Of a stretch of 64,000 nt of DNA, positions 12,147-24,600 are shown piece after piece; position 1 is the first letter of the stretch; every line of letters begins with the position of its first letter. The notes under the pieces were generated by a model that searched no databases, was not told the origin of the DNA, and saw only the letters and a program-made list of their open reading frames with translations. The DNA comes from Galeruca laticollis (lineage: Eukaryota > Arthropoda > Insecta > Coleoptera > Chrysomelidae): assembly GCA_963921935.1 (NCBI GenBank), contig OY998180.1, positions 86,487,139-86,551,138 on the forward strand, written 5' to 3'. Position numbers and translations under genes: made by a program.

Positions 12147-13544
12147 GGGATGCTGCTAAAACTTTCAATAAATGATGAAGCAAAGTTTGAATAAGTTGAG
12201 TCAGCTTTGCTGAACAAAGAATCCTATGAATTTTTTGTGAGTTGAACATTCAATAATATATCCAAATCAAAATGAAACTGCCTCTAATTGTTGGAGTATT
12301 TATGTGTTACTTTTTATATTTTAGTGCATGAATATATTCAAATAATTGTTGATTTCCTAACTTTTTGCAACAAAATTAATGGATAAATGTTTTCAATTGT
12401 AATTTTTCCTTTTATCATATAAATTATAGCATAACTCCCAATAGCAAAAGAATGCTTGTAACTAACTAGAAATTAACCTCGTTGCTAAAGGTACAACAAC
12501 TTTTTATTTTCTCAGGTACTTTCACGTAATTATGTTACTGAGATGTATGCTATGAGATCCTTAATCAAATTGCCTATAGTTACCTCCATTAATTTTATTA
12601 ATTGGGATTTATTTGAAAGCGGTCTTATATTTTTGTTAGTTTGTTATAACTTTGCTTATAAACCGTAATTGTTCAATGTTTAATACATATGACATTAACT
12701 TCCAAATTAATACAATTTTAGGTTGTACCTCTGGCAAGATGGGAAGGTACTTATTTGTAAAATATATTAAAAAATTCTTGCAAAAAATCCTGACAGAGTA
12801 TCTAATGGAGGGCTACAGTATGCATGCATGTAAAGGGAAAAAATGATTTGAAAAAACAAAGCTCTTTGAATCAGTAGTAGGTATAATCATGTTATTTTAT
12901 TTTGGAATGTACATGTAAATTAATTTAATATATCATGTACAAGAAACAAATAACTTCTAATCACTATTTTGTTTGGAATATTTCGCCTTTCACTTGTCTC
13001 GTACAAGACCTTTTTTGGCATTACATGTTTGTTTAATTTCATCTTTTAAGTTTCAGTTTTTGAGATTACATTTTTAATTGTCATACATACATACACAAAA
13101 ATCACAGTAGAATAGAAATTACTTACTAGCAAAAAAATAACTATTTTATTGTTTCAGATGCCGTCCAAAAGTTGGACAAGAACATAACAAACCAAGAAGT
13201 TGAATTGAAAACATGGAATTTTCTTAGCCAAATATAAGGAACGGCAGAAATCGGTTTCAAAAAGTGTTGTTGAATATGGAGGAAGCCAGTGAATTTTGTA
13301 ATCTCGTATTTACAAATTATGTTAGTTTCAGTTATGTTATGAGGTACATCTTATATTGATGTATGAATAGATTAAATTGAACTCTATATTTCCGGTGCTT
13401 TAATTTTTTCAATAAAAAATATTTTTTCCTATGTATACAATTCGAAATTTTGAGAGATTCCTTAGATAATTGTAAAATATATACCATGGAACTTAGGATC
13501 ATGGTACACATCCTTTTCTCCTTAAGTAGATATCAATTATTATT
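12147..13544. other. AT-rich stretch with a possible non-coding terminal exon
   Basis: Mostly featureless. At 13151-13157 a gtttcag acceptor-like site precedes a less AT-rich block that runs to an aataaa signal at about 13410. Together with the donor-like site in the upstream 1,049-bp repeats this could be an exon of a plus-strand non-coding transcript. No long coding frame crosses it. Confidence 0.25.
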
Positions 13545-13835
13545 TTCCGGTTCTACTGGGAGTGACATCAACTTCCGATTTTCGAATGGAACAACCTGTA
13601 TATTAACAGATGGTCGGTTAGGGATGATCCTAAGGAATCCAAGGATACCAGGTTTGATGGTGATATCTCCAAAGACTACGGAGAGATATCGCCAATTAGT
13701 TTTCCCACAATCTCGATAAGTGCGAAAGAGGTGGTTTCCCTGGCGGGTAATTCTCTCTCACACTAATGGAGCTTGTGGATAAAATGATTGGCGATATCGA
13801 TCGAAAGTTGGTATCACTCCCGGTGGAACAAGAAG
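13545..13835. repeat. imperfect foldback, MITE-like
   Basis: Outer arms at about 13550-13590 and 13800-13835 (gggagtgacatcaacttccg against its diverged reverse complement) enclose inner arms at about 13684-13716 and 13765-13797 (gatatcgccaat...). The two pairs nest correctly for a single stem-loop, with about 95 extra bases in the left arm. No coding content. Confidence 0.55.
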
Positions 13836-14447
13836 TTGTGAAATAATTGATATGTATAATACTGTCGTTCATTAAGTATACATGATCTCCCAAATTTCAA
13901 TCAATTATCATTGAAACTAAAGATGAAAAAGGAGGTGTACCATGATTCAGTGTCACCCACTCACCAGGTATCATCCATTTTTCTATATATGTTCCACAGA
14001 TATCCTTATAATATTCCTAATATTACTTGGATATTTGTGGAATATGCCTATTGGAATGTTCTATGAATATTCTCGATTATCTTGCTATATACATTCAACA
14101 GATATCCTCAGAATATTATTGAACATTCCTTGGAAACTTTTAAAGAATATTCAAAGAACATTTAAAAAATTTCCCATTCCGTGGCCCATACAATATTCGA
14201 GAAAGGATATAAATATTTAAATTGAGTGCATACAATATTACAATATCCGAAAACGAATATTTTTAGTACGTCCATTGAATATCTAGTGCTATCTGGGAAG
14301 AACAATGTTTTACTGGAGATATCACATGGTGCAGTCGGTAGAAAAACGAATTTCTGCAAGGGTGAAGAATATTGGCTCTGGTAATCTCTCATTATACTAA
14401 TATTAATATTAAATAAACTGTTTTGCAGATTAAAACTAACTTTTCAG
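13836..14447. other. AT-rich repeat-derived stretch
   Basis: Contains repeated gatatcc and gaatattc-type motifs. At 14282-14297 ctagtgctatctggg is the reverse complement of a string found inside each 1,049-bp repeat (about 9517), suggesting a shared short interspersed element. No gene seen. Confidence 0.4.
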
Positions 14448-14990
14448 CACTTGTACACTCCGGAGGCTGCATCGTGCTAACTAACCAAAATATCTCCAAA
14501 AATGTGGTATATCATGATTTATAGGATACGTTGTACTGGCTCTGGTGAGATGAAAATCAATATCGTCCAACTATGAGAGGCCCTGAACAATATCCAGTCA
14601 TAAAATTGATCACTTGTATACACTCCGGATGCTGTATCGTACTATCAACCCTATTTTTCTTCAAAAATTACCAAAAACTTGGTACATCAAGTACCATAGC
14701 ATCGGTTGTACTGAATCTAGTGAGTTGAATATCGATAGGGTTCATCTGTGAGACCAACTAAACAATACCCAATCATAAAATTGGTCACTTGTATACACTC
14801 CGGAAGCTGTATCCGGCTAATTAACCGAAATTTTTCAAAAACTACCGAAAATCTGATATTTCGAATACTATAACACACGTTGTACTGTCTCTGGTGAGTT
14901 GAAAATCAATATTGTTCATCTATCTGAACAATAGTCAATCATGAAGTTCGTGACTTGTTGCTCTCCTGAGGCTGTATCGTGCTAACAAGA
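14448..14990. repeat. diverged ~170-bp tandem repeat, about 3.2 copies
   Basis: Copies start at about 14448, 14611, 14786 and 14952, each with cacttgtatacactccgg or a variant, then a gctgtatcgtgctaa-like block, then gttgtactg...ctggtgag. Spacings are 163, 175 and 166 bp. The copies differ by many substitutions and small indels, so the array is old, unlike the nearby 1,049-bp repeat. Confidence 0.8.
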
Positions 14991-15746
14991 CATGTTACAA
15001 AAAGTGGTCGACGACGACGACATACACAAAGGATTGTATCTCTAAAAACACTTTATTCGTGTTTTTCTCTCTGAAAACCGATGAAATTACTTAAAAGAAA
15101 TCCTACATTCCAAATCTTTTTGGGGTAAACCTTTTATTTTCTCGTATATTAGGTAGGGTTGAGCGGAGAAGTAAAAACGCATATTAAGAAGCCATTTCAC
15201 GAAAATGCCGGATGAGACTTCAACACAAAGTCCGTGGATTATTGGCATGTGTGCGGATGAGTACAAAATGCCGCAGACTCGATGACGTTGAGAACTGCTG
15301 GCAAAGGTTTAAACAATCTTTTAAAATACTTTTGTCGGCTGCTAGCTTTGAGAAACTGGCGGAAAATTGAAAAGCGGCAATTGTATGAAATTGAATCGGT
15401 CAACAGGCACAAAAGTGGTTGCCTCAGATACATGTTTATACTTCACGACCCCGTTTACAAGTCTACATTTAAGGCTACGTTTACATGCTAACTTTCATAT
15501 ATATGTAACACTTGCTCACAGTGGAACAAAAAAATGGAAGGCGGACCAAAGTGTCAGACCATGGTTTCTTCATTTTGTGTCACGTGTAGTATTTTGCTCC
15601 TTCCATTTTCAGAGAAGATCAACAATTACAGCTACAATACAGTATTGGATCAATCAGATGACCCAATCAAACAGAAGAGTTAAAGATAATGCTACGAATA
15701 AAACGATGGTGAAGTTGAACGGATTACGAGTCGAATTGAATGGTTC
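14991..15746. other. no gene recognised
   Basis: Moderately less AT-rich than its surroundings. Two overlapping plus-strand frames (15282-15491 and 15367-15816) lack motifs; the second runs antisense-like over the mariner relic in the wrong frame. No acceptor or donor pair supports an exon. Confidence 0.4.
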
Positions 15747-15960
15747 ACACACTCACCAGATCTATCCCCATATTACTTGCACATATTCGTTTATCTCAAA
15801 GAAATGCTCCAGGTGACAAAATTTGGGTCTGATGATGAGGTTATAGCAGCAACTCAAGCCCAAAGCATCGGAAGGTTAGGAAAACGTTGAAATGATTTGA
15901 TAACTATGTCGAAGATGAAAAAATTATGTCTCACAGATAATTGTCATCTCATGAATCAAC
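15747..15960 (+). pseudogene. mariner transposase C-terminal relic
   Basis: In the frame starting at 15747 the translation contains HSPDLSPYYLHIFVYLKEM, matching the mariner motif around the third acidic residue (HPPYSPDLAPSDYHLF type). It is followed by KFGSDDEVIAATQ, matching the conserved block downstream of it. The frame stops at about 15891, and a diverged final segment with NYVEDEK corresponds to the mariner end GDYVEK. The N-terminal two thirds are absent and no inverted ends were found. Confidence 0.7.
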
Positions 15961-18143
15961 TTTGGAGAGAATTACACTTATTACAATTCCATTAATTGTG
16001 TTAAGTTAATTGAAAGTTGATAAATGAACGGTGAATTATGGAAATAAATTTCCGCAATGGAACTATTAACCGTATCCATTATGTTGCCAATAATGCTTGT
16101 TTGCGCGTATAATTTGTGTACAAATTGCTAATATGAAGTTTACGGCCACGGTTCTATCTCAAAATTATCAAACTAGAATATGGAGTTAATTCTGGAGTTC
16201 ACACAAACTTTCTGGACAATGACAGCAACGAATTTGATGTTCTCATTTTAACATAAAAAACTACAGTTGTTCCACTTTTGTATTAAAATAAGAAAGCACT
16301 CATGGCGATGACGTATATTCGTAGGTAATATCTTCAGGGCATCTGATTTTTCCGAAAACAAATCGGAGAAACACGTTGCTAAATAATATTTTAACAAGAT
16401 GCATGCACAAATCCGAGTCGAAGACGAGGATTTTTGCAAATGCACGAATGCATTTTGTTAAAAAAATATTATTTTGCATTGTGTTTTTCCATTTTTTTCA
16501 GAAAAATTAGATGTCCGAATGGTATTTGACAAGACTATTTCACGAGTAACATATTATTCTGCATACACATAGCTTACAAAACATAGGTACTACCTTACAT
16601 GCATACATAATGAATATGTAGGTATTAGTTTGAAAACTGAACAACATCAGGTAATTTATTTAATTACAAAATACTACAAACTTGATAATACAATAATAAT
16701 TACTTGTTTCAAAGGTATTATAATTTTTGATGACATCAGCTGTCAAGTTTTGCCACGGGTAAACTCTAAAAAACTGCTGACAGGTGCTGTCATACAGTTT
16801 TTCCATCTAGGAACCATTTGTAATCCAAAATTGCGCGTTGGTGATTGGTGGAAATTTACTTAGGAAGTCGGTCAATACCGAATGTCATGATATTTTCAAT
16901 ATCACTATAATTTTTGAATGTAAAAATAATTCCTATTATGCTGTCAGGCTTCGAAAATTAGTTTTCCAATCATGACAAACCAGTATTCAGAGCTGAGGAT
17001 CCATTATTGAATCATTGCTTTCTTTTCTCTTGCAATTTTGCATTATTTGTTTCTGGATTTTATAAGCAAGATATTTTCTGTCTCCTTAAGGCCATATTCT
17101 AAGTGACTTAAATCAGTGAATGTCAGGGATAGTAGAAGACATTCACACCTAAAGAATGAGGATATAAAAATGAGGTGCGTACAACTGTATGACTCGGTGG
17201 ACCATAATATTGGTAAAACCACTATGTGTGCACTTCCATCATATATTATCACTATCTACATACAGTCAACGGAGCAACGGTAATTGATCATTATAAAAGC
17301 GCACCTGAAGGGATTGACGAAATTGTTTTTATTGCGCAACAATCCTCTACACTCAGGTGGAGATTAAGTGTTAGTTGGTTTACAGTTCTCTATTTTGTCG
17401 GTTCATCTTAAGTGTGTTCTGCGATTTTTACAGTAGATCGAACAAATGAGGTGTCAATTGTGCGTTGCAAAATGGAATTTTGTGTACGAAAATATTAAAT
17501 CAAGGTTACAGGGAATTGACTTTATCAAAAACTGATGCGTAGGAAAGACATTGTGGAATTGAAAGACGTGGACTTGTGGTGGAAGATTTGCAAACTCTCA
17601 TCAGTCCACCAATGTCTCAAATTGAGTTTATCATCGCTTAAGTAGAGCATTATAGTGATTAAAAATTACAAGTATGCTCATGAATCAATTAGTTAATTGT
17701 TTGGTCGCACTATCACACAAAGCTATACAAATTTCTGGTCAAAAGCTTAACAAACACTATCGAACAATTACCGTATTTCCCTAATATGGCTTCGGCCGAT
17801 ATGTTCTCTTTTCAAAACCCAAATAATCTTTTCGCGGCATACTTCTACATAGTTAATACAAGACAAAGAGAATTCGTAACAATAATTGAAATGGATTCCT
17901 GAAAATGGTCTGATGAATGGCGTATTTTTTTCCGAAGAAGCGTAGTTTGAAGGCGATACATTAAACCTGAGTAAGTAATAAATGGCTTATATTTGATTTT
18001 TATATATATTACGTCTTTTATTGGCCACTTTTCATTTGCTTTATAACCATTCCGTTAATTTTGGCGATATTAAGTTCAGAAGAATATGATGATACCTGGC
18101 GGGAGTAAGGCAAAATTTTTATCGAATCTCCACCGCGTTTGAA
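15961..18143. other. 2.2 kb without recognised genes
   Basis: AT-rich, with scattered frames of up to 77 codons on both strands (for example 16630-16863 and 17043-17252). None has a recognisable motif or a codon pattern that persists. No repeats longer than about 15 bp were noticed. Confidence 0.5.
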
Positions 18144-18790
18144 TTAGTGATTCACAAGTATTTTTGATGAAATCGATTTGCCAGAAGGCTTATTTGTCAT
18201 TTTCAGCGCTTTCACATATGGAATCTCATTTGTGTGGTCAAATTCAAGACAGATTCTGTGTTTTATTGAGAGATCATAAGATACAATTGAGATGAACTGA
18301 CAAAATGGAACACTGTAACACATTGTGAAAAGAGAGGACACTTCTGACAAGTCAGGCACAAGGAGTATTTTCGACAATTCCTATAAGCAAATTCTTATAT
18401 AATCAATCGCTATTACTTCCTTGGCAAACACACTTTTCACTGCCACTACACCAACATTAATAATCTTTCGTTATCAGAGGCCCATTTTGATAACAATGTT
18501 ATTGTCCTCAGATACGGTAGGTAAACTGAAGCTTTGGTGAATTTCCAATCTTTTGTACTGTTGTATGCAGTTGGAAGTTGGTGAAACTTCTCCCATTTCC
18601 TTCGAAGTAACTTGCTTTTGGCAATATAGAACCGAAAATACCACATGACTTCAGTTACACTTTTCTCTCTGAGGGTGATAGTATTATCATCTAAACTTAC
18701 ATCAAATTGTGTGAAATCATACTGGTCAGAGTGATGTAGAAGACAAATGTGGATGAAGCAACGGTAATGTACCACCAGTGGCACAACCAA
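18144..18790 (-). pseudogene. unrecognised protein-like block, probably a decayed gene or retrocopy
   Basis: I do not recognise this. The minus frame 18446-18790 encodes about 114 residues of balanced composition, with YDFTQFDVSLDDNTITLREK followed by a Trp/Tyr-rich stretch, KLLRRKWEKFHQLP and LPYLRTITLLSKWASDNERL. It looks like real soluble protein and not random AT-rich translation. It has no ATG at its upstream edge and ends in a stop just after DNERLLMLV. After frame changes at about 18440 and 18370 a second frame (18144-18377) continues with similar composition. The absence of splice sites and the frame breaks suggest a pseudogene fragment. It lies on the same strand as the candidate exon at 20046-20095, but no link can be shown. 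Confidence 0.35.
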
Positions 18791-20045
18791 ATTATTGGTG
18801 GTTACTGATTTGCAACCAGGATCAGTATATTAAAGACAGATCTATCAACATTTCTTTACTTGAGAAATTTCTTCATTGTAGAAGCCCCAAAGTAGAGAAT
18901 GATGTAGCAGATCTGATTAAGAAATAATAATAAGAAATAGTAATGTGGTGGTAAAGATGAACTTATTTTTAGTTGACTATTTTGTTTGCTAACCAATCAA
19001 TGAGTATAAACCATCTAAGATATTTATAAATATGCATGACTGATTCTGAAGTTATCAACTCACTATCGAGTGAGTCAACAAAGTTGATTTATTGGATATC
19101 GATACTTCAATATTAACACTAACATTACTAGCGTCAAACCAAGGCTTGATGGAAACTAGATTTTGAGTGATCGTTATATTTGAAGTTTTCTTGCAATTAT
19201 TCCAGGCAACGAAAGTATAAACATTTCATGAGCTGCAGTAGAACGTGATATTAATATAAATTGTTGATTTCCCGTTTAAAATGTACATTTGCATGTTCAG
19301 TATTATTCGCAGCTCGTATTTTGTCATATAGTTACACTATAATCATGGCATTGTTTATTTCTGTAGGTTAAAAAAACGCAGAAAAAATTTATACGAGGTA
19401 AATAACTGATAAGAAAGATGTTTGAAAACCAGTGTCTCTCTAAATGTAATATAACTTTGATCAATCAAGCATCGTTCCTGAAAATTTGGCAATAGTTTCG
19501 TAAACAAGTTTTTAATGTATTTTGCGAAATAGCTATATAGCCTAAGAATTCCAGACCAAGTTTCAAACAAGATTTTTCTGGAAAGAGCTGGTACTTGATT
19601 ATTATCATCAGAAAAAAAATGTGTAAACAGAGATATATTTGTAGTTTCTTAATTTTTAAAATATAAGACAGTTGATGTGGTATCAATTTCACTAATTTTT
19701 TAGATATAGAGACTTTAAACTTTACTTATTCAACGAATACACACAAAAAGAAAATATATATAGTATAGGAATGTGCAATTCACACGTACCCACTATTATT
19801 TGACATATGTTGCTAGTTTACATTATATATTTTCCAATGAATAGAAAGTTAGAGGATTATTATAATATGACTGCATAAATTACTAAATATCAAGGATTAG
19901 ATCGTGTAATTAGATATGTGAGAAGGCAAACAGCTGTGTATGATTTCTCAAAACATCTTCAGCTTATTTTGACTTAGGGGCACACATTTATTTTTATTTT
20001 TATGTACATTTTTAGGTATACATGAGATTCATAAAAGATACTCAC
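18791..20045. other. AT-rich stretch, no gene seen
   Basis: Only short frames (for example 19355-19692 minus) with AT-driven composition. If the candidate exon at 20046-20095 is real this would be its first intron. Confidence 0.4.
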
Positions 20046-20095
20046 CGGTATGGAGGCTTTTTCCTCGGTGGCGGCCTCCCCATTGGGTGGCACAT
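20046..20095 (-). CDS. possible first coding exon of a host gene
   Basis: On the minus strand an ATG at 20095 opens a 50-nt frame reading MCHPMGRPPPRKKPPY. It is followed at once by CG/GTGAGTATC, a consensus splice donor at 20041-20045. A second in-frame ATG lies four codons on. A basic, proline-rich start followed by a good donor, directly downstream of a GC-rich island in AT-rich DNA, is the usual look of an insect gene start. No downstream exon could be matched and the product is not recognised. Another open frame on this strand (no ATG, running through the same donor) is possible, so the reading frame is uncertain. Confidence 0.3.
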
Positions 20096-20620
20096 GTCCT
20101 GCTTTTGTCACAAGCCCCGCAGGTACACGCACTGTGAGGCAGTTTTTGACCCCCCACTCACACGTGGTCGCTTACAATAACAACACTCAGTACATCACCT
20201 AATCACTCTTCACCACGTCGTCGGCACTAAAACGCGGTAAACATCCGACACGTGACACATAACCTCAAAATTTCCTCTCAATGAGCAAAACGTTTCAATT
20301 TGATTGTTGTCCCTCTTCAGACACGCTTCTACCGGTATATGTGTGTTGTGCTCTCGCGTGCTGTTTCGTTTCTGGATCAGCTGACCACCAGACACCGGGG
20401 CTGGTTGTGCGGCACTAACAACGCCGTCGCTATCGAACGACGCTCGCGGCAAGGCGCAAGTTCACGCGCCGACGCTTCAAAATCTACTACCTGCTGCTTG
20501 TCGCGTCGTTTGCGCTCACTTGAAATCTTGCATGCTAATAAATTATTGCGATTTCGGCTGTTTTATCATATATTATCGACAGAGCTGGTTTGCGGGGCTA
20601 GCGGCTTTGGTATTTGGTAA
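20096..20620 (-). promoter_or_regulatory. GC-rich island, candidate promoter and 5' leader
   Basis: About 520 bp markedly richer in G, C and CpG than the rest of the window (for example cgacgctcgcggcaaggcgc near 20440). Direction is inferred from the donor-flanked ATG at 20095. A 106-codon plus-strand frame here (20300-20620) is arginine- and serine-rich, as CpG islands often give by chance. No TATA box or initiator was assigned. Confidence 0.4.
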
Positions 20621-22257
20621 TGCTGTGATGGGGTATTCACCCGCTCCGCTTATCCCGCTTTAATCTGAAGGCATATGTGTATTTTCTATATAATGCCATA
20701 CCACATATAAATACGTTGCTCATTCTATCAAATATAGTATTGCTATTAATTCATAGTACTGAAACATTCAATCTTCATTAATTTGAAATAATATATTAAA
20801 CTAAATTTACACTTAAGTATTGACGTTACGAATAACATGTACTTTGAATATCGTTTTTGCACATTTGTACCTAACCATATCGTAAAATAATGATTGTTGA
20901 ATCTATTCTATCGCCCGTATTATTTTTTCCGTTATAGCTTCAAATAAGGATTCTCTGACAAAAACCATATTTATATTCTGCAAATGTACCGTGTGGCAGC
21001 TTCATGTTGCTGCAAAAACTAGCAAATGGCTGGTTAGTTTAATCATTTGTGAAACATCCAAAGTGTGTGAAAACTGTGTTAAATGTTTCCTCATCCACAT
21101 ATGGTCACATTTTAATTATATTGTCCTTCTGTTAACACTTTTAACCGTTAATAACTTCACACTCTAATTACATAGCCTGGCAAATTGTACCAGATGTTAC
21201 TGATGAAGAAGATTAATTACCTTATTCAGTAGCCATTTTTTCGGTAGCACACTGCATAATCATTCATTCTGAATACCCGGGTTATATCAATAGTATATAT
21301 GATGTGAAGAATCCTCCTGTTCATATTAAATTATGATTTCTGTTAATATCCATTTTTATCTTTGAGTCCCACCTTTTCCTTTATGTGGCACCCTTCCAGT
21401 TATTCTAAATTTTGTTTACTGAAACCATCTCATTCTAAGTTATAAATTGTAAGCATATCAGAATATCTGACCAGCAAAAAAGTCAATTCAATTTCTGTGG
21501 GTTTGAGCACAACTTCTGTATATTCTCGACTCTAAATTATTGTAAAATATGATGAATAACTGAAATTGTAAAGGATGTGTTATATCGAATTTGATTTTTG
21601 TAACATTTTGTAGATTCCAACAGAAACTATTCGAGAGAAAAGTGGAAACCAAACTTTATCCTCATTATAGAAAAACGAAGCCTAAGCGGTCAGTCATTTC
21701 GAGAAGCGCTTCCAGATTTATACGACGTAATCTTTGAACAGTAAACTCCAGGTTCCGGCTATTATAAGCGGGTTTTTTGTGACCTTAGCAGTTATTAACC
21801 AAGCTTCAGCATTTCAATATACCTTCTCTCGAAGTGTTAGATTATCACTCTTAATTCAGGCAATAGTCAACTAAGTTGGAGCAGTCAAACTTTTGCTGAA
21901 TAATATTAGGCTCAATGAAACAATTCCAAAGTTGATGACCTTTTTCATCTCTTTTTGTGTTCTTAAAATAGTAGCTTGACTGCAAATAATGTGAACAATT
22001 ATTTTAAACTCTGTCTTTGTTTTCTTGGAATTTTATTCGTTTATCAAAAATATGGTGATACCCTATCTCTAATGCCCGTTTGATGATTCAGTACAAGTTT
22101 TAATCAACCCATTAGGATTCTGAATAAATGATAAATACATACACAATTATCATCAATTTATAATTAGTATTTAAATGACACTAACTGTTTCTGAATAATT
22201 TCACATTTTAAAAAAATGGTAAAAATTATAAATAATTGAGAATTGTTTCAATTTTAC
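20621..22257. other. AT-rich stretch, no gene seen
   Basis: No frame above 60 codons with plausible composition and no repeat recognised. It ends at a PLE 3' fragment. Confidence 0.5.
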
Positions 22258-22412
22258 TATCATCGTCATGAATATCGAAACAATTGTCAATTTTTTAGAT
22301 TTTTCACCGTTTTTTTAATATATTGTGGAATTATTCAGAAACAGCTTCATTTAGAAAAGTAATATGAGTAGATTCCATAGAGTAAGGGTCGAAACAATAA
22401 ATTTCATCAATT
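22258..22412 (+). mobile_element. PLE 3'-terminal fragment
   Basis: About 150 bp with atatcgaaacaattgtcaat, tatattgtggaatta and tatgagtagattcca followed by agtaagggtcgaaaca. The same blocks, in the same order and spacing, end the PLE fragments at 1404-1560 (reverse) and 32370-32525 (forward). No coding part remains, so this is a severely 5'-truncated insertion. Confidence 0.75.
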
Positions 22413-22842
22413 TTTCAGTCAATTTTAAAGTTGACGAAACTTCCTATTTTTAATCAATTTTAATTGACAGAAAATATTTTATATAACCAGGACAGGGACT
22501 CTGATAACACTTTTGTTTCTATAGAATTTTACTACAGTAGAAAGCGAAGTTAATTTCTACGATCGCCAAAAAAGGTACTCAGTTCATATATCGACAAGTG
22601 AATCGGATCTAAACGGTATCGTACTACTCATCATGCAAACATAAGCATAAAATTTAGAGATATTTGGCAAATTAACTAAAATGAGATTTGAATTTTTAAT
22701 TGAAATTTGTCTCATGGAAAGAATTTGGAAGGGAGATGTCAGAGACACATGCATCAGATAAAAAAATTTTTGGAGAACAATAAAAAGACTACGAGGAAGT
22801 AAAGGAAAAGATATAAGAGCAATAAAAAATAAAAATAACGAA

Positions 22843-23332
22843 TTGGAGACCGAAATAAATCAAATACTAAAGACTCAGAAAGAACACTACGAAGACAAAT
22901 TTAGTAATAGGTCGAAGAAAAAAACAACGAAGATAGTGGTGGAGGAATGGAATGAACATGAATACCATGCAATCCAAAGAGAAGAAATGGAAGTGGCTAT
23001 AAATAAACTTAAAATAGGAAAAGCCAGTGGGGAGGATGAAGTAGCGCCAGAGCTGATAAAATGGTTAGGAGAAAAAGGAAAAGGCTGGCTGTTTCTCATA
23101 TGCAGGGAAGCATGGGAGACTCAAAAAATCTCCAAAGACTGGGAAAATAACCTTATACTGCCAATACATAAAAAAGAGGATCAGACACTGTGCAATAATT
23201 ATAGACCAATATGCTTAGTCCAAACCAGTTTCAAAACTTACACGATAATAATAGAGATCCGATTAAGACGTTTTGTAGAAGCAAGATTAGAAGAGGAACA
23301 AGCAGCTTTTAGACCAGGACGACAAGCAAATG

Positions 23333-23402
<70 letters not shown>

Positions 23403-24566
23403 AAGAAGGCTAATTGATAATACCATAGAAGCGGGAGAAGAAATGTATTTAACATTTATTGACTTGAAGGCAGCTTTTGACACAGTGGAAAGAGAAAAAA
23501 TTTGGAAGGTGTTGGAAGATTTAGAAGAACCGAGAGCTCTAATTAATATAATTAAAAGCACATACGAGACAGTCAAATTAAGAGTGCAGATATGAGGTCA
23601 AAGATCGGAAGAGTTCCTAATGAAAAAAGGTATAAAACAAGGCGATAGCTTAAGCCCACTGTCGTTTGTCATTATAATGGACAAAATAGTGAAGGAAATA
23701 AAAAGACAAGGAGGAAATCTGGACATGGTAATAGGGTACAGAAACATGGTGCCGGTCAGATTAAGTAATTTACTGTATGCAGACGATATTGTACTTATAG
23801 CAAAATCAAAAAATAATATGCAGAAACTAATCAACTTATTGGCAAGAGAAATAGAAAATATGAAAATGACAATAAATACAGAAAAAACCAAAGTAATGAT
23901 AGTAAATGAAAAACAGCGAGAGGGGAGTAACTGCAAGGAATTGAAATGTAATTACAAAACATTAGAAAGAGTAACAACTTATAATTACCTAGGAAGTATC
24001 ACAACAAAAGAATGGAAAATAGATGCAAAACTTAATAACAGAGCAAATAAATCAACAAGATTATATTATTCCTTAAATCGAACAATATTAACCCATAAAC
24101 ACATTGATATGGACACAAAGCTGGATATCTACAACAAAATTATAGTCCCAACTATAACTTATGCTAGTGAGAACTGGGTAATGCAGAAAAAACAAGAAAC
24201 AAAAATAAATGCAATGGAAATGAAATATTTAAGGAAAATAGCAGGTAAAACAAAATGGGATAAAGTAAGGAACGAAGAAATTTGAAGCATAACTAATCAA
24301 GAACCAATAATATCAAAGATTAAAAAGAAACAATTGAACTGGTATGGCCACCTAGTAAGAATGAAGCAAGATAGAATTGCGAGAAAAGTTATGGAAATAG
24401 GAATATCAAGAAAATACAAAGAGGAAGACCCAGGAGGAAATGGATAGATCAGATTGAAGAAATTGGAAAAAGCAAGGGAAACACATTAGGAGAGATGAAG
24501 GCATTGGCCAGGAACAGAAAAGAGTGGAAAAAATGGGTACATGAAGAAGTCCAATACGACTTCTGA
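22843..24566 (+). pseudogene. LINE reverse transcriptase with two stops, one frameshift and a (TA)n expansion
   Basis: The protein would prime reverse transcription at a nicked target. In one frame from 22843 I see GKASGEDEVAPELIKW, the CNNYRPI block, EEQAAFRPGRQANDN, catalytic motif A FIDLKAAFDTVERE (about 23460), KKGIKQGDSLSPLSF, and catalytic motif C YADDIVLIA (about 23776). After them come the thumb and the C-terminal NWYGHLVRM block. Breaks are a TGA at 23593-23595, a TGA at 24283-24285, and a frameshift at about 24405. The final segment, RGRPRRKWIDQIEE to the stop at 24564-24566, is in another frame. Between NDN and the expected helix, 23337-23399 is a (TA)n run coding for Ile-Tyr repeats in frame. 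Both catalytic motifs are intact. Confidence 0.85.
23334..23399. repeat. (TA)n microsatellite inside the LINE RT frame
   Basis: About 33 TA units in a row. The frame is kept across it, so the net gain is a multiple of three bases. Confidence 0.95.
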
Positions 24567-24600
24567 GAAGGCACAAGGATAAGAGAAAGAAAGAAAGAAT

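Larger units (their letters stand above)
22690..24600 (+). mobile_element. non-LTR retrotransposon (LINE), 5'-truncated
   Basis: Contains RT, the downstream domain and a short 3' tail. The upstream limit is set by translatable sequence (KKFWRTIKRLRGSKGKDIRA) starting near 22750. The endonuclease expected N-terminal to RT is missing. The downstream end, ...aagagaaagaaagaaagaatt at about 24580-24600, is a purine-rich tail. The clade is uncertain: the wording of the RT and the WYGHLVRM / RGRPRRKWIDQIEE tail blocks are shared by RTE-like and related insect LINEs. Confidence 0.85.

Noticed and set aside
20300..20620. 106-codon plus frame in the GC island
   Set aside because: Arg/Ser-rich composition typical of CpG islands; the minus strand has the ATG plus donor.
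23238..23576. 112-codon minus frame with Tyr-Ile repeats
   Set aside because: Antisense shadow of the (TA)n run and LINE RT; the plus frame carries the RT motifs.
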